64,000 nucleotides of DNA from Batillaria attramentaria (GCA_018292915.2 JACVVK020000005.1:2397001-2461000); one strand, 5' to 3'; counted from the first letter of the stretch, positions 10,882 to 20,625 are shown. Notes: a model not told the origin generated them from the letters alone. Numbers and translations: made by a program.

Positions 10882-11760
10882 GATGTTGTCCGATCAGAGT
10901 CCAGTCGCAGACTGACGTAAACTGAAACTCACCTCGGGTTTTATTGCGGTTTAAGAGATGTAAGAGACACTGGAAACTGTGCAGCTGAAGCAGAGTTAAT
11001 TGTAACTTTGTAACTTATTTGTGACTCCTGCTGAACCGCAATCGGCGATGTTGTCGGGTCAGAGACCAGCGGCAGACTGATGTGAATTGAAATTGCCGCG
11101 ATGTCTTATTGCGGTTGTTTGGAGATACTGTGAACTGACTATGCAACGTGCATAGCTGCAGAGGTTTTTTTTTTTTCTTCCATTTTTCTTTTTTTAAACA
11201 CATTTTGTACATTTTTGTAAATGTAGCAGAACCAGCGGCAGATTGACGTGAATTGAAACTTACTGCAGGTTTTTATTGAAGTTTCAGAGACCTTAAAGGT
11301 CTGCAATCTCAGCAAAAAACCCGCAAACATTGCGCTTTTTGAACACTGCGACTCCTTCGACTGTGTATAATCCAGGCAACTCTGTCACAGCTGCAGAGTT
11401 TTCAGCGCTTCGGGGACCCTTATAAAACCAGAGCACGAGTTTGCCGTGACATTATTTGGCTTTTGGTCAGTGAGCGAGACACATCGCTACAGTGTCTAGC
11501 GGATGTTGAGTGCTGCACATCTTTCTCGCTTTAGTGTCAAAACGCAAACTGAGCTGTGAAATCAGGCTGCCCTAGGCTTTTATTGGGGTTTCAGGGACGC
11601 TGAAAAACTCTGCAACTGTGACAGAGTTGACTGTGCTTGCACGGTCGACACTGTAACATTTTTTCACACTTCGGAAAGCTTTTTGTTGGGGGCTTAGATC
11701 TTTAACACTTTGCAGCTGTGGCATCTAAAGTTGACTGTGCACTACAAACAGTCGCGTTTT
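10882..11760. repeat. ~165-bp diverged tandem repeat
   Basis: GATGTTGTC(C/G)G(A/G)TCAGAG starts at 10882 and 11047 (165 apart). ACCAGCGGCAGA(C/T)TGA(T/C)GTG starts at 11065 and 11231 (166 apart). Each unit continues with TTTATTG(C/A)(G/A)GTTT and GCAGAG. More diverged units continue to about 11750 (TTTTATTGGGGTTTCAGGGAC near 11577, CTCTGCAACTGTG near 11606). Runs of T near 11166 and 11757 interrupt it. No coding role is supported. Confidence 0.75.
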
Positions 11761-13365
11761 TTTTTTTTTTTTTTTTTTTAAAGAAGCATGCTGTTTGCAC
11801 TTTTTTTCTTAATCCAGCTGGTCACCATGTGTCAAGGCCAATAACAAAGAAAACACAAAGAGTAGCATGGCACTCGAACCTAAACAGTTTAACCTGGAGA
11901 ACTTTTGCATTAATGCATTGTTTCCCCCAGAAATGGTATCCATGCGTCTGGTGCGACGCTCAGGCGCGTGGCTCAGGTATTCCAGAGTGTCTGTTATCAC
12001 TTTTCTGGTATCTGCTCATCGGGCCGCCGAAATTTTAAACCCACAGTACCTTTTCAGCGGGTCACTGCTAGCGCGTGCCCTGAGCAAAACACACGTGCCT
12101 TATTAAAAGATTATGTTTGTCTTTTTGCAGGCTTGTAATCCGCGCTGTATTTTAAAGCACACACGCCACAAACTCACCAGATGGCACATTGATTAAAAAT
12201 GCTAAAAAAAAAAAAAAAAAAATCCGTGTCCCCATGTATGATTAATGATTATTCCTTTGTAACGACTCAACTTTTGAAAATTAGGCATTGAGGATTAGCA
12301 TTGGGGCACACAGCTCGCTTCGACTGTGACGTCACCATCATATGGTCAGCCACAGTTTGGAAAATTGAGGGAAAAGCGTCATTTATCTCCTGCTGTCCAT
12401 TTCCATGTCTTTGGCAATGCAGATATCTAAGCTGCTATAAAATCTGTTAACAATACGCTTTAGATGTATGCGAGGTTCTACACGGGTGAATGAATTCTTG
12501 TAACAAAGTCGTTCCCCTTTGACAGAGTTACTTCCCGCAGGCCTGACTGACAGACGATTGCTTACTGGTATCGGAGACGAGAAACACCCACTCTCTCTCC
12601 CTCTCTCTTAGACGCGCGCTTGCCTGTATGTATATGTGATCACTAGATATAGTAGTTCCCAGCGCAGAAACAAAAATTGGTAGGAAGGGGGAGGGGTTTC
12701 TACTCAGGATTTTCGTCCTCAGTTACGACTTACGACGCGAAGACCCAGTGATAGCTGATAGTAAACGAAGCACCACGTGAAAGCACTACTTTTGGATGTG
12801 TAAGATGACTTAACAACAGTACGTTGTAAGTTTTCCTCGTCTTCACCGTCGTCACCGAGGACAGTCCTAAATAGTAAACACATTTTGGGAAAAAAAACGC
12901 CAAAATAAATAAATAAATAATTGTTAATCGGATCACATCTGTACCAGCTGAAACCCCGCTACAGGGCACAGCAAAGCTCGTTCAATGTGATTTTATTTGA
13001 TTTTAGACACTGACTAAAACAAAGCGGAAAGAACTCTACGACGGACACGTGCGAGGACCACGGTTGTCTTCCCCAAGTTTCACACAGCACGTGCACATCG
13101 CTCGCTACCCGCCGAGGGGGATTACTGCCGCGGACGGGAGATTACTCTATTATCTTCAATGGCCTTCCTTTTATCTCGGCTTGCCTTTTCATATTTCGGG
13201 GGTCCGTTTCTGAAAAAAAAAAGAAAAAGAAAAAAAAAAAGCTCGGACATGATTCGTCTGACGATGAACTCATTCTTTCGAAAAAGATTGAGAGAATTCT
13301 ATTTCATGGCAAGGGCGGGGATTTTCAGAGGGCCTCAACTCCCCCCTCGGGACACTGACTCTGAC
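11761..13365. other. Unassigned sequence
   Basis: Unique-looking sequence. TTTGTCTTTTTGCAG at 12117-12131 resembles a splice acceptor followed by a 21-codon frame ending at 12197, but nothing else supports an exon. (AATA)n lies at 12906-12921 and an A-rich run at 13214-13241. Confidence 0.35.
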
Positions 13366-13374
13366 ATATGGCCT

Positions 13375-13480
13375 CGTTTTGGTTGCGCGCGTGCGCAGTG
13401 TTGACACAGGAAACACGTGCGCCATTGTTTGTGCTAGTCGGGATCTCGTCTTCATTGGTCGCGCTCGCGAGATCGGTTAC
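13375..13480. promoter_or_regulatory. CpG-rich promoter-like cluster (NRF1, CCAAT, CTCGCGAG)
   Basis: Within about 90 bp are TGCGCGCGTGCGCA (13384-13397, a close NRF1-type site), an inverted CCAAT box ATTGG (about 13455) and the palindrome CTCGCGAG (13464-13471). These three motifs are typical of broad CpG-island promoters in animals. No start codon or exon can be assigned on either strand, so direction is unknown. Confidence 0.4.
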
Positions 13481-14179
13481 GCCCAGTCTGTTTTTGGAGT
13501 GGTGGCTCCATTCATTGCCCCTCCCCCCTCTTCAAATATAGGCCCCCCTGATTACGAAGATGTATTTACCCAGAATAACACGCTTCAGTGCTGGAGACTT
13601 TTTTCTCCCCCCCCCCCCCCTCTCTCTCTTCTGGCTTGTCTTTTCTGACACGTTATCATGTTAGAACGGCATTCAAGATTTCGAGACAATAAATGTATTA
13701 TCCCCACGGAAAATACAAGTGCCTGGGTGAATTTAAAAACGAGTGCTTCACTTCATGTGCTAGACCTTTTGATTTTTCCTTCTTTCTTTCTTTTCAACCT
13801 CGCTTTGAGGATCACCCTCTAGACCTTTTGGTTCATTTTCATTCACTTGAGGACCTCGCCTAACTGGTGCCGCACTTCAGAATTTGAAATGTGCAGCGGG
13901 TGTTCTTTGGGAAGTTTTGACTGGGAAACTGGTATGAGCGATATTTGTATCCGAAAATTTTTGTTCCTGAGTGGTTGTGATTCAGGGCAAGAGAGTTTGA
14001 TCTGTGACTCACGGGCGCACTTGAAAGTTTTTACTATCATTTTTTTTATGGTCGTAGCGCGTTTGGTATTCATCATGCTTCCGTTGCTTCAATCCTTGGC
14101 AGTTTTTTTTTAAAGTTTTTTTTTTAAAGACATGGTCTCTAGTGCGCGCTTTTAATGATTAAGATGGCTTTCTCTTTTA
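13481..14179. other. Unassigned sequence
   Basis: Contains a C/T tract at 13605-13632 and T-rich stretches near 14040 and 14103-14128. The open frames at 13843-14113 on both strands have no recognisable domains. Confidence 0.35.
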
Positions 14180-14180
14180 G

Positions 14181-14243
<63 letters not shown>

Positions 14244-14332
14244 ACACACACACACAGGCACACACACGAGCAGAGCACACACACACGCACACAGATAGAG
14301 AGAGGAGAAGAGAGGAGAGAGAGAGAGAGAGA
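14180..14332. repeat. (AC)n then (AG)n compound microsatellite
   Basis: About 110 bp of CA with interruptions, then GA-rich sequence to 14332. Confidence 0.95.
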
Positions 14333-14475
14333 AATGAAATGAAATAAAATAAAATGTAACTTTTATTTTCCAAGGATAAAATGATACGGGTACAAAGAGC
14401 TGTCTTGAAACTTGTCCTTGGTAAACTATGTAAACTACACAACAAAGAGATCACACGCAAAGATACACATATCTG

Positions 14476-14512
<37 letters not shown>
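14333..14512 (-). repeat. Retroelement 3'-end relic between GA tracts
   Basis: Read on the minus strand, ATCCTTGGAAAATAAAAGTT followed by a (TTTA/TTTC)-rich tail and (TC)n looks like the 3' end of a non-LTR retroelement. The right side is (AG)n plus a G run (14480-14517). The family is not identified. Confidence 0.4.
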
Positions 14513-14517
14513 GGGGG

Positions 14518-14640
14518 AACAGGGCTGGTAGATCACTGGATGACAGTCAATGATCGGATCGTGAGTTCGAATCCCAGCTGACACCAAACATTGGTGCTGG
14601 AGTTTACACCCTTACGTTGTGGCAATTGTAAAAATTAAAA
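14518..14640 (+). mobile_element. tRNA-like SINE head, related to SINE-A
   Basis: GGCTGGTAGATCACTGGATG followed by ATCGTGAGTTCGAATCCCAGC has the spacing and B-box form of a tRNA-derived head. The downstream ACCAAACATTGGTGCTGG differs from the SINE-A body, so it is either a separate subfamily or a decayed copy. Confidence 0.5.
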
Positions 14641-14656
14641 GCTAAAGCGAGCAAGC

Positions 14657-14659
<3 letters not shown>

Positions 14660-14733
<74 letters not shown>
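14660..14733. repeat. (AC)n microsatellite
   Basis: Uninterrupted CA for about 74 bp. Confidence 0.97.
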
Positions 14734-14737
<4 letters not shown>

Positions 14738-15235
14738 AACACAAAACAGCTACAAAAAACCGAACAACCACCAAAAACAACAGGTAACCATACACATGAG
14801 TGAGACAATTATTACCGATTAGCATAGTCTGATTTAGGAAAAAAAAATCAAATCGACTGACTGTGGTTTGGTTTTATTTTCCTGTGACGCAAGAATATTT
14901 CGGCTGCGCACAATGATTCTGAATAATTATGTAGCACGGTGAGACAGCACCTACCTTATTTGCTCGCACTCGCCTCAAACAATCCGCGAGTCAATGCCCT
15001 CCGTCCGGCTGTTGTCATGACGAATCAAAAATAACCAATCTTATCGCCACTCCTCAACCCTTTAGTGTCTGAATCAAGAACAGCATTCTGTCTTATCTTC
15101 AGCATCTTCAGAACCACGAGAACTTCTTGAAATCTGCGTCAGAGTATTTCAATTCTAGCAACGCCGGAACCGACAGATAAAGATTTCTTCTTGACCCTAA
15201 GGTATCATCTGCTCAAGTTTGTTTTGTTTCACGTG
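14734..15235. other. Unassigned sequence
   Basis: Mixed sequence without recognised repeat or exon signals. Confidence 0.35.
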
Positions 15236-15730
15236 AGAAATCCTGATACACGGTGATGTCATTACGTACGGAACACTTGCAGTGTGCTGCAGACGCAAGG
15301 ACACAAACTGACCGTGAGGGTCATGTCTGGTGTTCATTTTGGAGAACACTGTATGGCGAGTGTGATAGTTTGGAATGATTTTTGTTGTCATGAAAAAGCG
15401 TCATTTTTGTGATTTTTTGTATTCTGTAGGTGCATGCCAAGGGGCCGCAACAAGAGGCAAGCTGTCACTGAAGTTGGGACTTTTTGGGAGTGGCAAAAGC
15501 GACGCGAGCGGATTTGGACGAATCGGCTGTCTGGCCTAAACAGAAAGTAGACTAGCTTTACTCCACTGAGACCTGAGCGGAGGCATTCTAATTTTTTTAA
15601 ACTCCTGTCAGGTGCGTTCCCTTGAATGGTCTGTGCATGCTAATTTTTGTTCGCAGATTGAAGCATTTTAGGGGTGACTATGATGCCTGAGGCTAATAGG
15701 GAATATACTGGCATTTTGAGACCTCGTGCA
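15236..15730 (+). repeat. Unclassified dispersed repeat R1, copy 2
   Basis: Aligns with 1800-2281 in the same orientation. It shares CTGGCCTAAACAGAAAGTAG (15532-15551), TGGTCTGTGCATG, TAGGGGTGACTATGATGCC and TGAGGCTAATAGGGAATATA. Only the central to right portion is strongly alike. Left edges fade gradually, so the true ends of the element are uncertain. Confidence 0.75.
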
Positions 15731-16109
15731 TTTGTCTTCTTTGGCTTGCAAAGTCGTGTTAACGAATAGTTGTTTTTGACAGACACGTTCAAAGAATCTT
15801 TGTCCAGTGTCTCTTTCGTGAAGATTACATTCCGTCAAAAGTCTTTCGCAACGAAGCACAAAAATTACCACAAATCGCTTTAATCCTCTGATTTTATTTT
15901 AATAAACAAAACATCGGTGGAGAAAAATTGTAGGACACAACGCTGAAACCTTAGGAATAAAAGCAAAGGTTACAACAACAACAAAAAATTCGAGGTTGAA
16001 ACGCTATGGGTGAAAGAACGAAAATGGTCTCAGTGCTGCTGTCTAGAAAATTCCCAGGGCTCCGTGTTAAAGAACGTACTATTCTCTCTGCTTTCGATAT
16101 CGATACGAT
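15731..16109. other. Unassigned sequence
   Basis: AT-rich sequence with a short CAA run near 15975. No feature is recognised. Confidence 0.35.
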
Positions 16110-16116
16110 TCGATAG

Positions 16117-16308
16117 GGGGGGAGGGGGGAGGGGGATCCGGGATAGCCGAATGGTAGAGCGTTTGACTCTCAATGCTCGGGTCGTGAGTTCGAATCCCGG
16201 CTGGGGCCAAATATTTGTGCTGGCCTTTTTTCTCGTTGCCCCGTCTTTGATATCACCCTTGCGTGGCGGAAAAGGACGTTAAACTCCCAAACACCCACCC
16301 ACCCTGTA
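16117..16308 (+). mobile_element. SINE-A, full length, plus orientation
   Basis: Head CCGGGATAGCCGAATGGTAG and B box GTGAGTTCGAATCCC, body CAAATATTTGTGCTGGCC, TTTGATATCACCCTTGCG and GGAAAAGGACGTTAAAC, then an (ACCC)n tail. TCGATAG flanks it at 16110-16116 and 16309-16315. It is one of the best-preserved copies and carries both Pol III promoter boxes. Confidence 0.92.
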
Positions 16309-16437
16309 TCGATAGTAGACCTACCTTCTCAGGCAAGGGACCCTGGAAATACAGTACGCTTGTATGTCTTTCCAATAATTGCATGGTTTTGTTGTTCAAG
16401 TCCCTTTTGATCGTTTGTTGTTGCTGCGGTATCCTGT

Positions 16438-16765
16438 GGGGTGAGCGGTGGTCTAATAGGTAGCGCGTCGGACTTAGCGGCTGCGCTACTGAACGGCCGT
16501 CACCGCTGTCACGGCGATGAAGCGTGGGTTCGAGCCCAGGTCGAGCTTGTGACATGTGATACCGGTTTATCCTGGCTACCGGGCTGGTCATCGGGGGTTT
16601 CTCTCCGGGTTATCCGGCTTTCCTCCCTCACCAAATTTGAAAAAAAAAGAGTAGGTATTGGGTGGCGCTGCACCGCGGCGACGCGCTTTCCTCGGGGGAA
16701 GCAGCCCGAATTTCTCGAAAGAGATAATACAGTAGTCACAAATACAAATACAAAACAACAACAAA
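16438..16765 (+). mobile_element. SINE-C, tRNA-derived SINE of a third type
   Basis: A-box-like GGTGGTCTAATAGGTAGCG (about 16446) and B-box-like GTGGGTTCGAGCCCAGG (about 16526) are followed by a central segment GTTTCTCTCCGGGTTATCC plus GGCTTTCCTCC. That segment resembles the SINE-B core and, from memory, the conserved V-type domain of other metazoan SINEs. The 3' part includes CCCGAATTTCTCGAAAGAG and ends in an (ACAAAT)n-like tail. It is the only copy seen in the window. Confidence 0.75.
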
Positions 16766-17110
16766 TACAAAACAAGAAGAAGAAGAAGAACAACAACAAC
16801 AACAGATTTACAGCCTGATCACCGTGTGAGATAACATTATCTGTCGCTACTGAAAACATGCGTTGCCAGGATTCATATTGATGACGTCAGGATTCTGCCG
16901 AGGACACTCAACGCTGGACAAGCCTTTTCTGATTTTAGCGGCAACGGTTCGCGTCGCCAGTTGCCACGAACTCCTGAAATGAAGATGGTACAATGTAAAC
17001 ATCCTGCTTGAAGACAGCCTAATCTTTGCCATTGCACGATTAGACATTGTGGTGTTGTTGATTTGCCCCCCCCCCCCCTCCCAGAGATAGCGTGGGTGTT
17101 TATAGCAAGG
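16766..17110. other. Unassigned sequence after SINE-C
   Basis: GAA/CAA repeats (16776-16802), then mixed sequence and a C tract at 17068-17078. No exon or repeat family is recognised. Confidence 0.35.
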
Positions 17111-17279
17111 GTGCGTGGGTGTTTAGGACTGAAATGTCCTTTTCCATCACGTAAGTGTGATCTTAAAGACGGGGCAACGAGAAAAAGGCCAGTACAAATA
17201 TTTGGCCCCAGCCGGGATTCGAACTCACGGTCCGAGCATTGAGAGTCCAACGCTCTGCCATTCGGCTATCCCAGCTCCC
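17111..17279 (-). mobile_element. SINE-A, full length, diverged tail
   Basis: Minus-strand copy with head CTGGGATAGCCGAATGGCAG and B box GTGAGTTCGAATCCC. The body is complete, but GAAATGTCC replaces the usual TTAACGTCC at the 3' end. No clean target duplication is found. Confidence 0.88.
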
Positions 17280-17299
17280 CGTCTATGGGAAGTTTATTT

Positions 17300-17450
17300 C
17301 CGGTTTTGTTATTCTTTCCCACCACATTAAGGTGGTAGCTAAACGAGGAAATAGCCAGCACACATTTTGGGCTCTAAATCGGGATTCGAACTCACAGCCA
17401 GACGAAAGGATGTCCAGCATTCCACCAACTTCACATGCCATTCTGCCACT
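17300..17450 (-). mobile_element. SINE-A-related, strongly diverged copy
   Basis: CCACCACATTAAGGTGGTAGC, AGCCAGCACACATTTTGGGC and GGGATTCGAACTCACAGCC preserve the order of SINE-A landmarks on the minus strand with many changes. It directly abuts the better-preserved copy at 17111-17279. Confidence 0.65.
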
Positions 17451-17703
17451 AATCCATTTTGATCGAGACAGAAAGTGCCAGATGTGTTTTGTTTTTAAAG
17501 TACTCCCACTCTCTAGCTAATTTTTCGCTTTCTGCGTAACGTTTTGCCAAACACCTCACCTGCAGAACAATTACAAATCTTATTCTCCTCTTCCCCTAAT
17601 CCTATGCAGTCTTTTCCCAGAGCTCCTTCAAAGCGCAAACACGTGAAAAGCAAAACTTCTCACGCCAAATGCAAACCTCTCCAAGGTGCGAGATTAAGCC
17701 ACC

Positions 17704-17717
17704 GTTGCCCCGGCAAC
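17704..17717. promoter_or_regulatory. Perfect palindromic X-box (RFX-type site)
   Basis: GTTGCCCCGGCAAC fits the RFX consensus GTNRCC N(0-3) RGYAAC exactly, with a 2-base spacer. It lies 14 bases before a strong-context ATG (17732) in a locally CpG-rich patch. In animals such sites close to transcription starts mark ciliary genes regulated by RFX factors. The site is seen directly; the link to a ciliary gene is inference. Confidence 0.5.
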
Positions 17718-17731
17718 GCCTGAGAGTCAAC

Positions 17732-17863
17732 ATGGCGGAAACAGCAACAGATGGGAGGCGGAAGGCGACGCTGCTTGTCGTGTTGTCGCTAAGAGTTACC
17801 GAACCTTCCTGCGCCCCGGATGGAACCTCGAGTGCGCGTCATCACTCGTGTCACACCTCGTAA
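17732..17863 (+). CDS. Candidate first exon downstream of the X-box, unknown product
   Basis: The ATG sits in a strong Kozak context (TCAACATGGCG). The frame begins MAETATDGRRKATLLVVLSL and stops at 17861-17863 after 43 codons unless it is spliced earlier. Only weak GT donors occur inside the frame, so an exon end cannot be fixed. The protein is not recognised. The case for a gene start rests on the X-box, the start context and the CpG-rich composition against an AT-richer background. It could also be 5' UTR or noncoding. Confidence 0.3.
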   Translation: MAETATDGRRKATLLVVLSLRVTEPSCAPDGTSSARHHSCHTS

Positions 17864-18059
17864 TGGATGCAACGGAAGCTGTCGAGGACTTTATCGAGAG
17901 TCGGAACATTTGGAATTGCTGTTTCTGGCTTCCTAGCAGTTAATTGCTAATGCAGGAATTGTTTGGTTATGACGACGGACAAAGGATCAGTGTCGAAAAA
18001 TGTCACGCAGCAATATCCATGATACAAATCAATAGTGAACTTCAGAAGCAAGAATTGCT
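17864..18059. other. Unassigned sequence after the X-box segment
   Basis: A second short frame from ATG 17863 (MDATEAVEDFIESRNIWN...) stops at about 17937. No recognisable domain or splice pair. Confidence 0.3.
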
Positions 18060-18072
18060 ATTTGCTCCGTGT

Positions 18073-18254
18073 GGGTGGGTGGGTGTTTAGGGAGTTTAAC
18101 GTCCTTTTCCACCACGCATGGGTGATATCGGAGACGGGGGCAACGAGGAAGGGGCCAACACAAATATCAGCATTTCTGGCCCCTGGGATTCGAACTCACG
18201 ACCCGAGCATTGAAAGTCTAAGGCTCTACCATTCGGCTATCCCGGCTCCCCGCA
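18073..18254 (-). mobile_element. SINE-A with perfect 13-bp TSD
   Basis: Full-length minus-strand copy with head CCGGGATAGCCGAATGGTAG and a (GGGT)n tail at its left junction. ATTTGCTCCGTGT occurs at 18060-18072 and 18255-18267. The body has a small insertion near TATCAGCATTTCTGGCCCC. Confidence 0.94.
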
Positions 18255-18267
18255 ATTTGCTCCGTGT

Positions 18268-18660
18268 TTTATGGCTTAATTAAGTTTTCTTCTTGTCCGC
18301 CAGAGAAGAAAATTGGAATGCTCATAATATTCTCAACATTATGACCATTTCATTCTGCTCGCAAAACTTAAACCAAGCGACGTGAAATGAGAACGAAGTA
18401 TAGTGGTGCTTCCAAGCAGCCTACTTGACAAACTGCTGTAGTCTTTTGATAATGAAGATACTTGAAATGCTAAATGTTCTTTTCGGCTTATAGGCTGGCT
18501 ATGAGGTTCAGCAGACAAGTAAGAGGTAACAAGACATTTGGCGCGTAGTTGGCATCAAAATACCGTAATGACAGGAGTTGTGCTTTAGACCAAAGACAGA
18601 ATCGGATCAAAATTTCTCTGTTTCTCCTTCTTTGATCAGTGTAGATCGTTTATAGAGTCA
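18268..18660. other. Unassigned sequence
   Basis: AT-rich unique-looking sequence; nothing recognised. Confidence 0.35.
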
Positions 18661-18673
18661 AAGCTAAGCGAGA

Positions 18674-18823
18674 GGGTGGTGGTGGTGGTGGTGGTGGGGG
18701 TGTTTGGGAGTTATACGTCCTTTTTCCATCACGTACGGGTGATATCAAAGACGGGACAACGAGGAAAAGCCAGCACAAATATTTGGCTCCCGGCCGGGAC
18801 TCGAACTCACGACCCGAGCATTG
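18674..18823 (-). mobile_element. SINE-A, 5'-truncated within the tRNA-like head
   Basis: Tail (GGT)n, body and B box are present, but the copy stops at CCCGAGCATTG, so the A box is missing. The flanks AAGC(T/A)AAGCGAGA at 18661-18673 and 18824-18836 form a near-perfect target duplication. It therefore inserted already truncated rather than being deleted later. Confidence 0.88.
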
Positions 18824-18836
18824 AAGCAAAGCGAGA

Positions 18837-19089
18837 ATAAGAAGAAGAAGAAGAAGAAGACGGTATCTGTAGGGCGCATTTTTTTTTAAGACTCAATGCG
18901 CCGATCACTCAAGCACATTTTACAAACATGGACAGACGCACACTGGTGAAACTGACAAGAATGCGTCGCTTGCGTTGGTATCACTGGTGCGACTTCTGAT
19001 CTCGAGCGTCCTCAGTTCGAATCCCCACCGAAGTCAAAATTCATTTAGATTCTTCCTCAAGTGATTCAAGAGCTTTTGCGCGAGGTGAT
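18837..19089 (+). other. Possible decayed tRNA-like head
   Basis: GGTATCACTGGTGCGACT (about 18977) and CCTCAGTTCGAATCCCCACC (about 19011-19030) have A-box and B-box-like form and plausible spacing. The downstream sequence matches no other copy here. A (GAA)n tract lies at 18838-18860. Confidence 0.4.
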
Positions 19090-19430
19090 ATGGTAAAGTT
19101 AATAATAAAATAATAATAATAATAAGCTCATTAATATCGGCGCTTTATCCAAAATATTTGGCTCCAAGCGCCGCGAGCTAAACCCAACACGCACGCTCAC
19201 GTGAATCTCTCACATTTTCTCACACACTGGACATGAACACATTACACTCACGTGGTGCGAAGGGTCAGCTCGGCAAGTTAAGTTTCGGAATTTTAGAATT
19301 GCATTTTTTGTGTGTGTGTGTGTGGTTAGTTAGTTAGTTATTTGGGGCTTTACGCCGCGCAAGCAACAGAGACTATTTCGCGGCTAATTTTTTTTTTTGT
19401 GGGCTGAACATTTCCAAAGCAGAGAAGTTA
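19090..19430 (-). mobile_element. SINE-B fragment with a nested insertion
   Basis: On the minus strand the 3' (ATT)n tail lies at 19104-19125, then the GGCGCTT region, the CACGTGAG and GTGTGTGAG stretches, and GAATTGCATTTT. The element is then interrupted at 19313-19392 by another sequence and resumes with GTGGGCTGAACATTTCC before ending near CAAAGCAGAG. The tRNA-like head is missing. Confidence 0.85.
19313..19392 (-). mobile_element. Small element nested in SINE-B
   Basis: On the minus strand it reads TTAGCCGCGAAATAG, then GCTTGCGCGGCGTAAAGCCC and an (AACT)n tail. The flanks TTTTTTGTG (19304-19312 and 19393-19401) form a short putative target duplication. Related fragments occur at 3077-3125 and about 48090-48115. 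It is probably the 3' part of another SINE. Confidence 0.6.
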
Positions 19431-20329
19431 TAGATAAAGAGGAAGAAAAGAAAAGCAAAAATCGGAAGAAAAGTAGTGGGGAAGGGGGGGGGGGAGGAGG
19501 GTGGCATCATGACTATGAACAGACCAAAAAGTTGACGCTTGAAGATTGGGAAGGGAGAGGGACAGTGAACCATTATAAAGAAGAGAGAGAGAGAGAGGAG
19601 CAAGGGCGTCCAAAAACAGAAGGGACAGGGCGAGGTTCTTCAGCTCCACTCGGAGCTCCTCGTGCACTATTTACCGAGCCCCTCGTCCCCATCTTGGCCC
19701 CCACGGTAACGAGGCCAATCGTCAGCGTGTCGCATTAATCACGCTAGCCAACAATGCCGTCTTTACATCATTTCCTCAATGAAGAATCGCGGACCCTGGG
19801 CCCCCGGGCCACCAGCCCCAGCCCCTCTTCAGGCCCCAGCGCCCGATCTGATTTCTATTCCGGTGAGTTGTCCCAACTGACAGAATTCTGGACTCGAGTG
19901 GTTGACAGGCAGGAGAGAGAGAGAGAGAGGGTCCGGGGGTTGGAGCGGAGTCCGCGGGTTTGGCCTGAAGCAATTTCATATTTCTATCTCTCGCTCGATG
20001 TTCCTAACATTTCATACATGTATGCATCCTACACCCCCCCCCCTCCCGTTCCGCACCACCCTCCCTCCCACCCCCACGGTCCTTTTACCCAAACCCCAAC
20101 CCCCGAGCCTACCCCCCCCCCCCACCTCCCCGTGTCTATTCTTTCCTGTCTGTTCACCATAGTCCACTCCTCCACGTCTGTGTTTCAATGTGGCCCTCTT
20201 CAGTTTGGCTTGACTGCAGGAAGTCAGTCGTGCTGGGCGGCGGTGTGGTGAACCCAAATTCAAAGCTCTTTTTATTTTATTTTCTTATTGAAAATTAAAA
20301 CACAAAAAAAAACAAATTAGATGCAGAAT
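19431..20329. other. Unassigned sequence with purine and C-rich tracts
   Basis: GA-rich tract 19432-19600, a non-repetitive patch around 19690-19770 with CCAAT-like and ATTAATCA motifs, (GA)n at 19915-19928 and C-rich tracts at 20034-20130. No gene is recognised. Confidence 0.35.
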
Positions 20330-20565
20330 CTTCTGACTGATTTGCTACAGCAACAGTCCATTGAATTCACACGAGAGAAGCAAACTTATGGCAAAGCGAA
20401 TAGTAAGGCGTTGGCTGTAGTGTTGCTGTCACTCATCAACTAACAGAGCTTCGGGTCGTTTCATTTCAAGTTCACGCGGCCAGCAAACGTCAGTGTATTG
20501 CATTAAGAACTATACCTGTAACTCAGACAATTTAAAGTGTAAATATGCGTGCACAAGCGAAAATT
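20330..20565 (+). repeat. Unclassified repeat R2, copy 1
   Basis: Shares with 20626-20885 and 51405-51672 an ordered series of blocks: a G(A/G)AA(A/T)AG(C/T)AAGGCG-like block, GTGT(T/C)GCTGTCA, GCGGCCAG and GTATTGCATTAAGA(A/G)CT followed by a GTGCACA(A/G)GCG block. Boundaries are approximate. Confidence 0.65.
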
Positions 20566-20625
20566 TTATTTAAAAAAAAAGAAGCCTAGGAACGTTTTAA
20601 TACGTACGTGTAAATGTCCATCTTC

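Noticed and set aside
12117..12197. Terminal exon after TTTGTCTTTTTGCAG
   Set aside because: A single acceptor-like sequence and a 21-codon frame occur by chance many times in 64 kb. Nothing else supports it.
16134..16205. tRNA-like sequence with A and B boxes (and the same in all SINE-A and SINE-B heads) as genuine tRNA genes
   Set aside because: Each is followed by the same SINE body and tail, and the acceptor stem does not pair properly. They are SINE heads, not tRNA genes.
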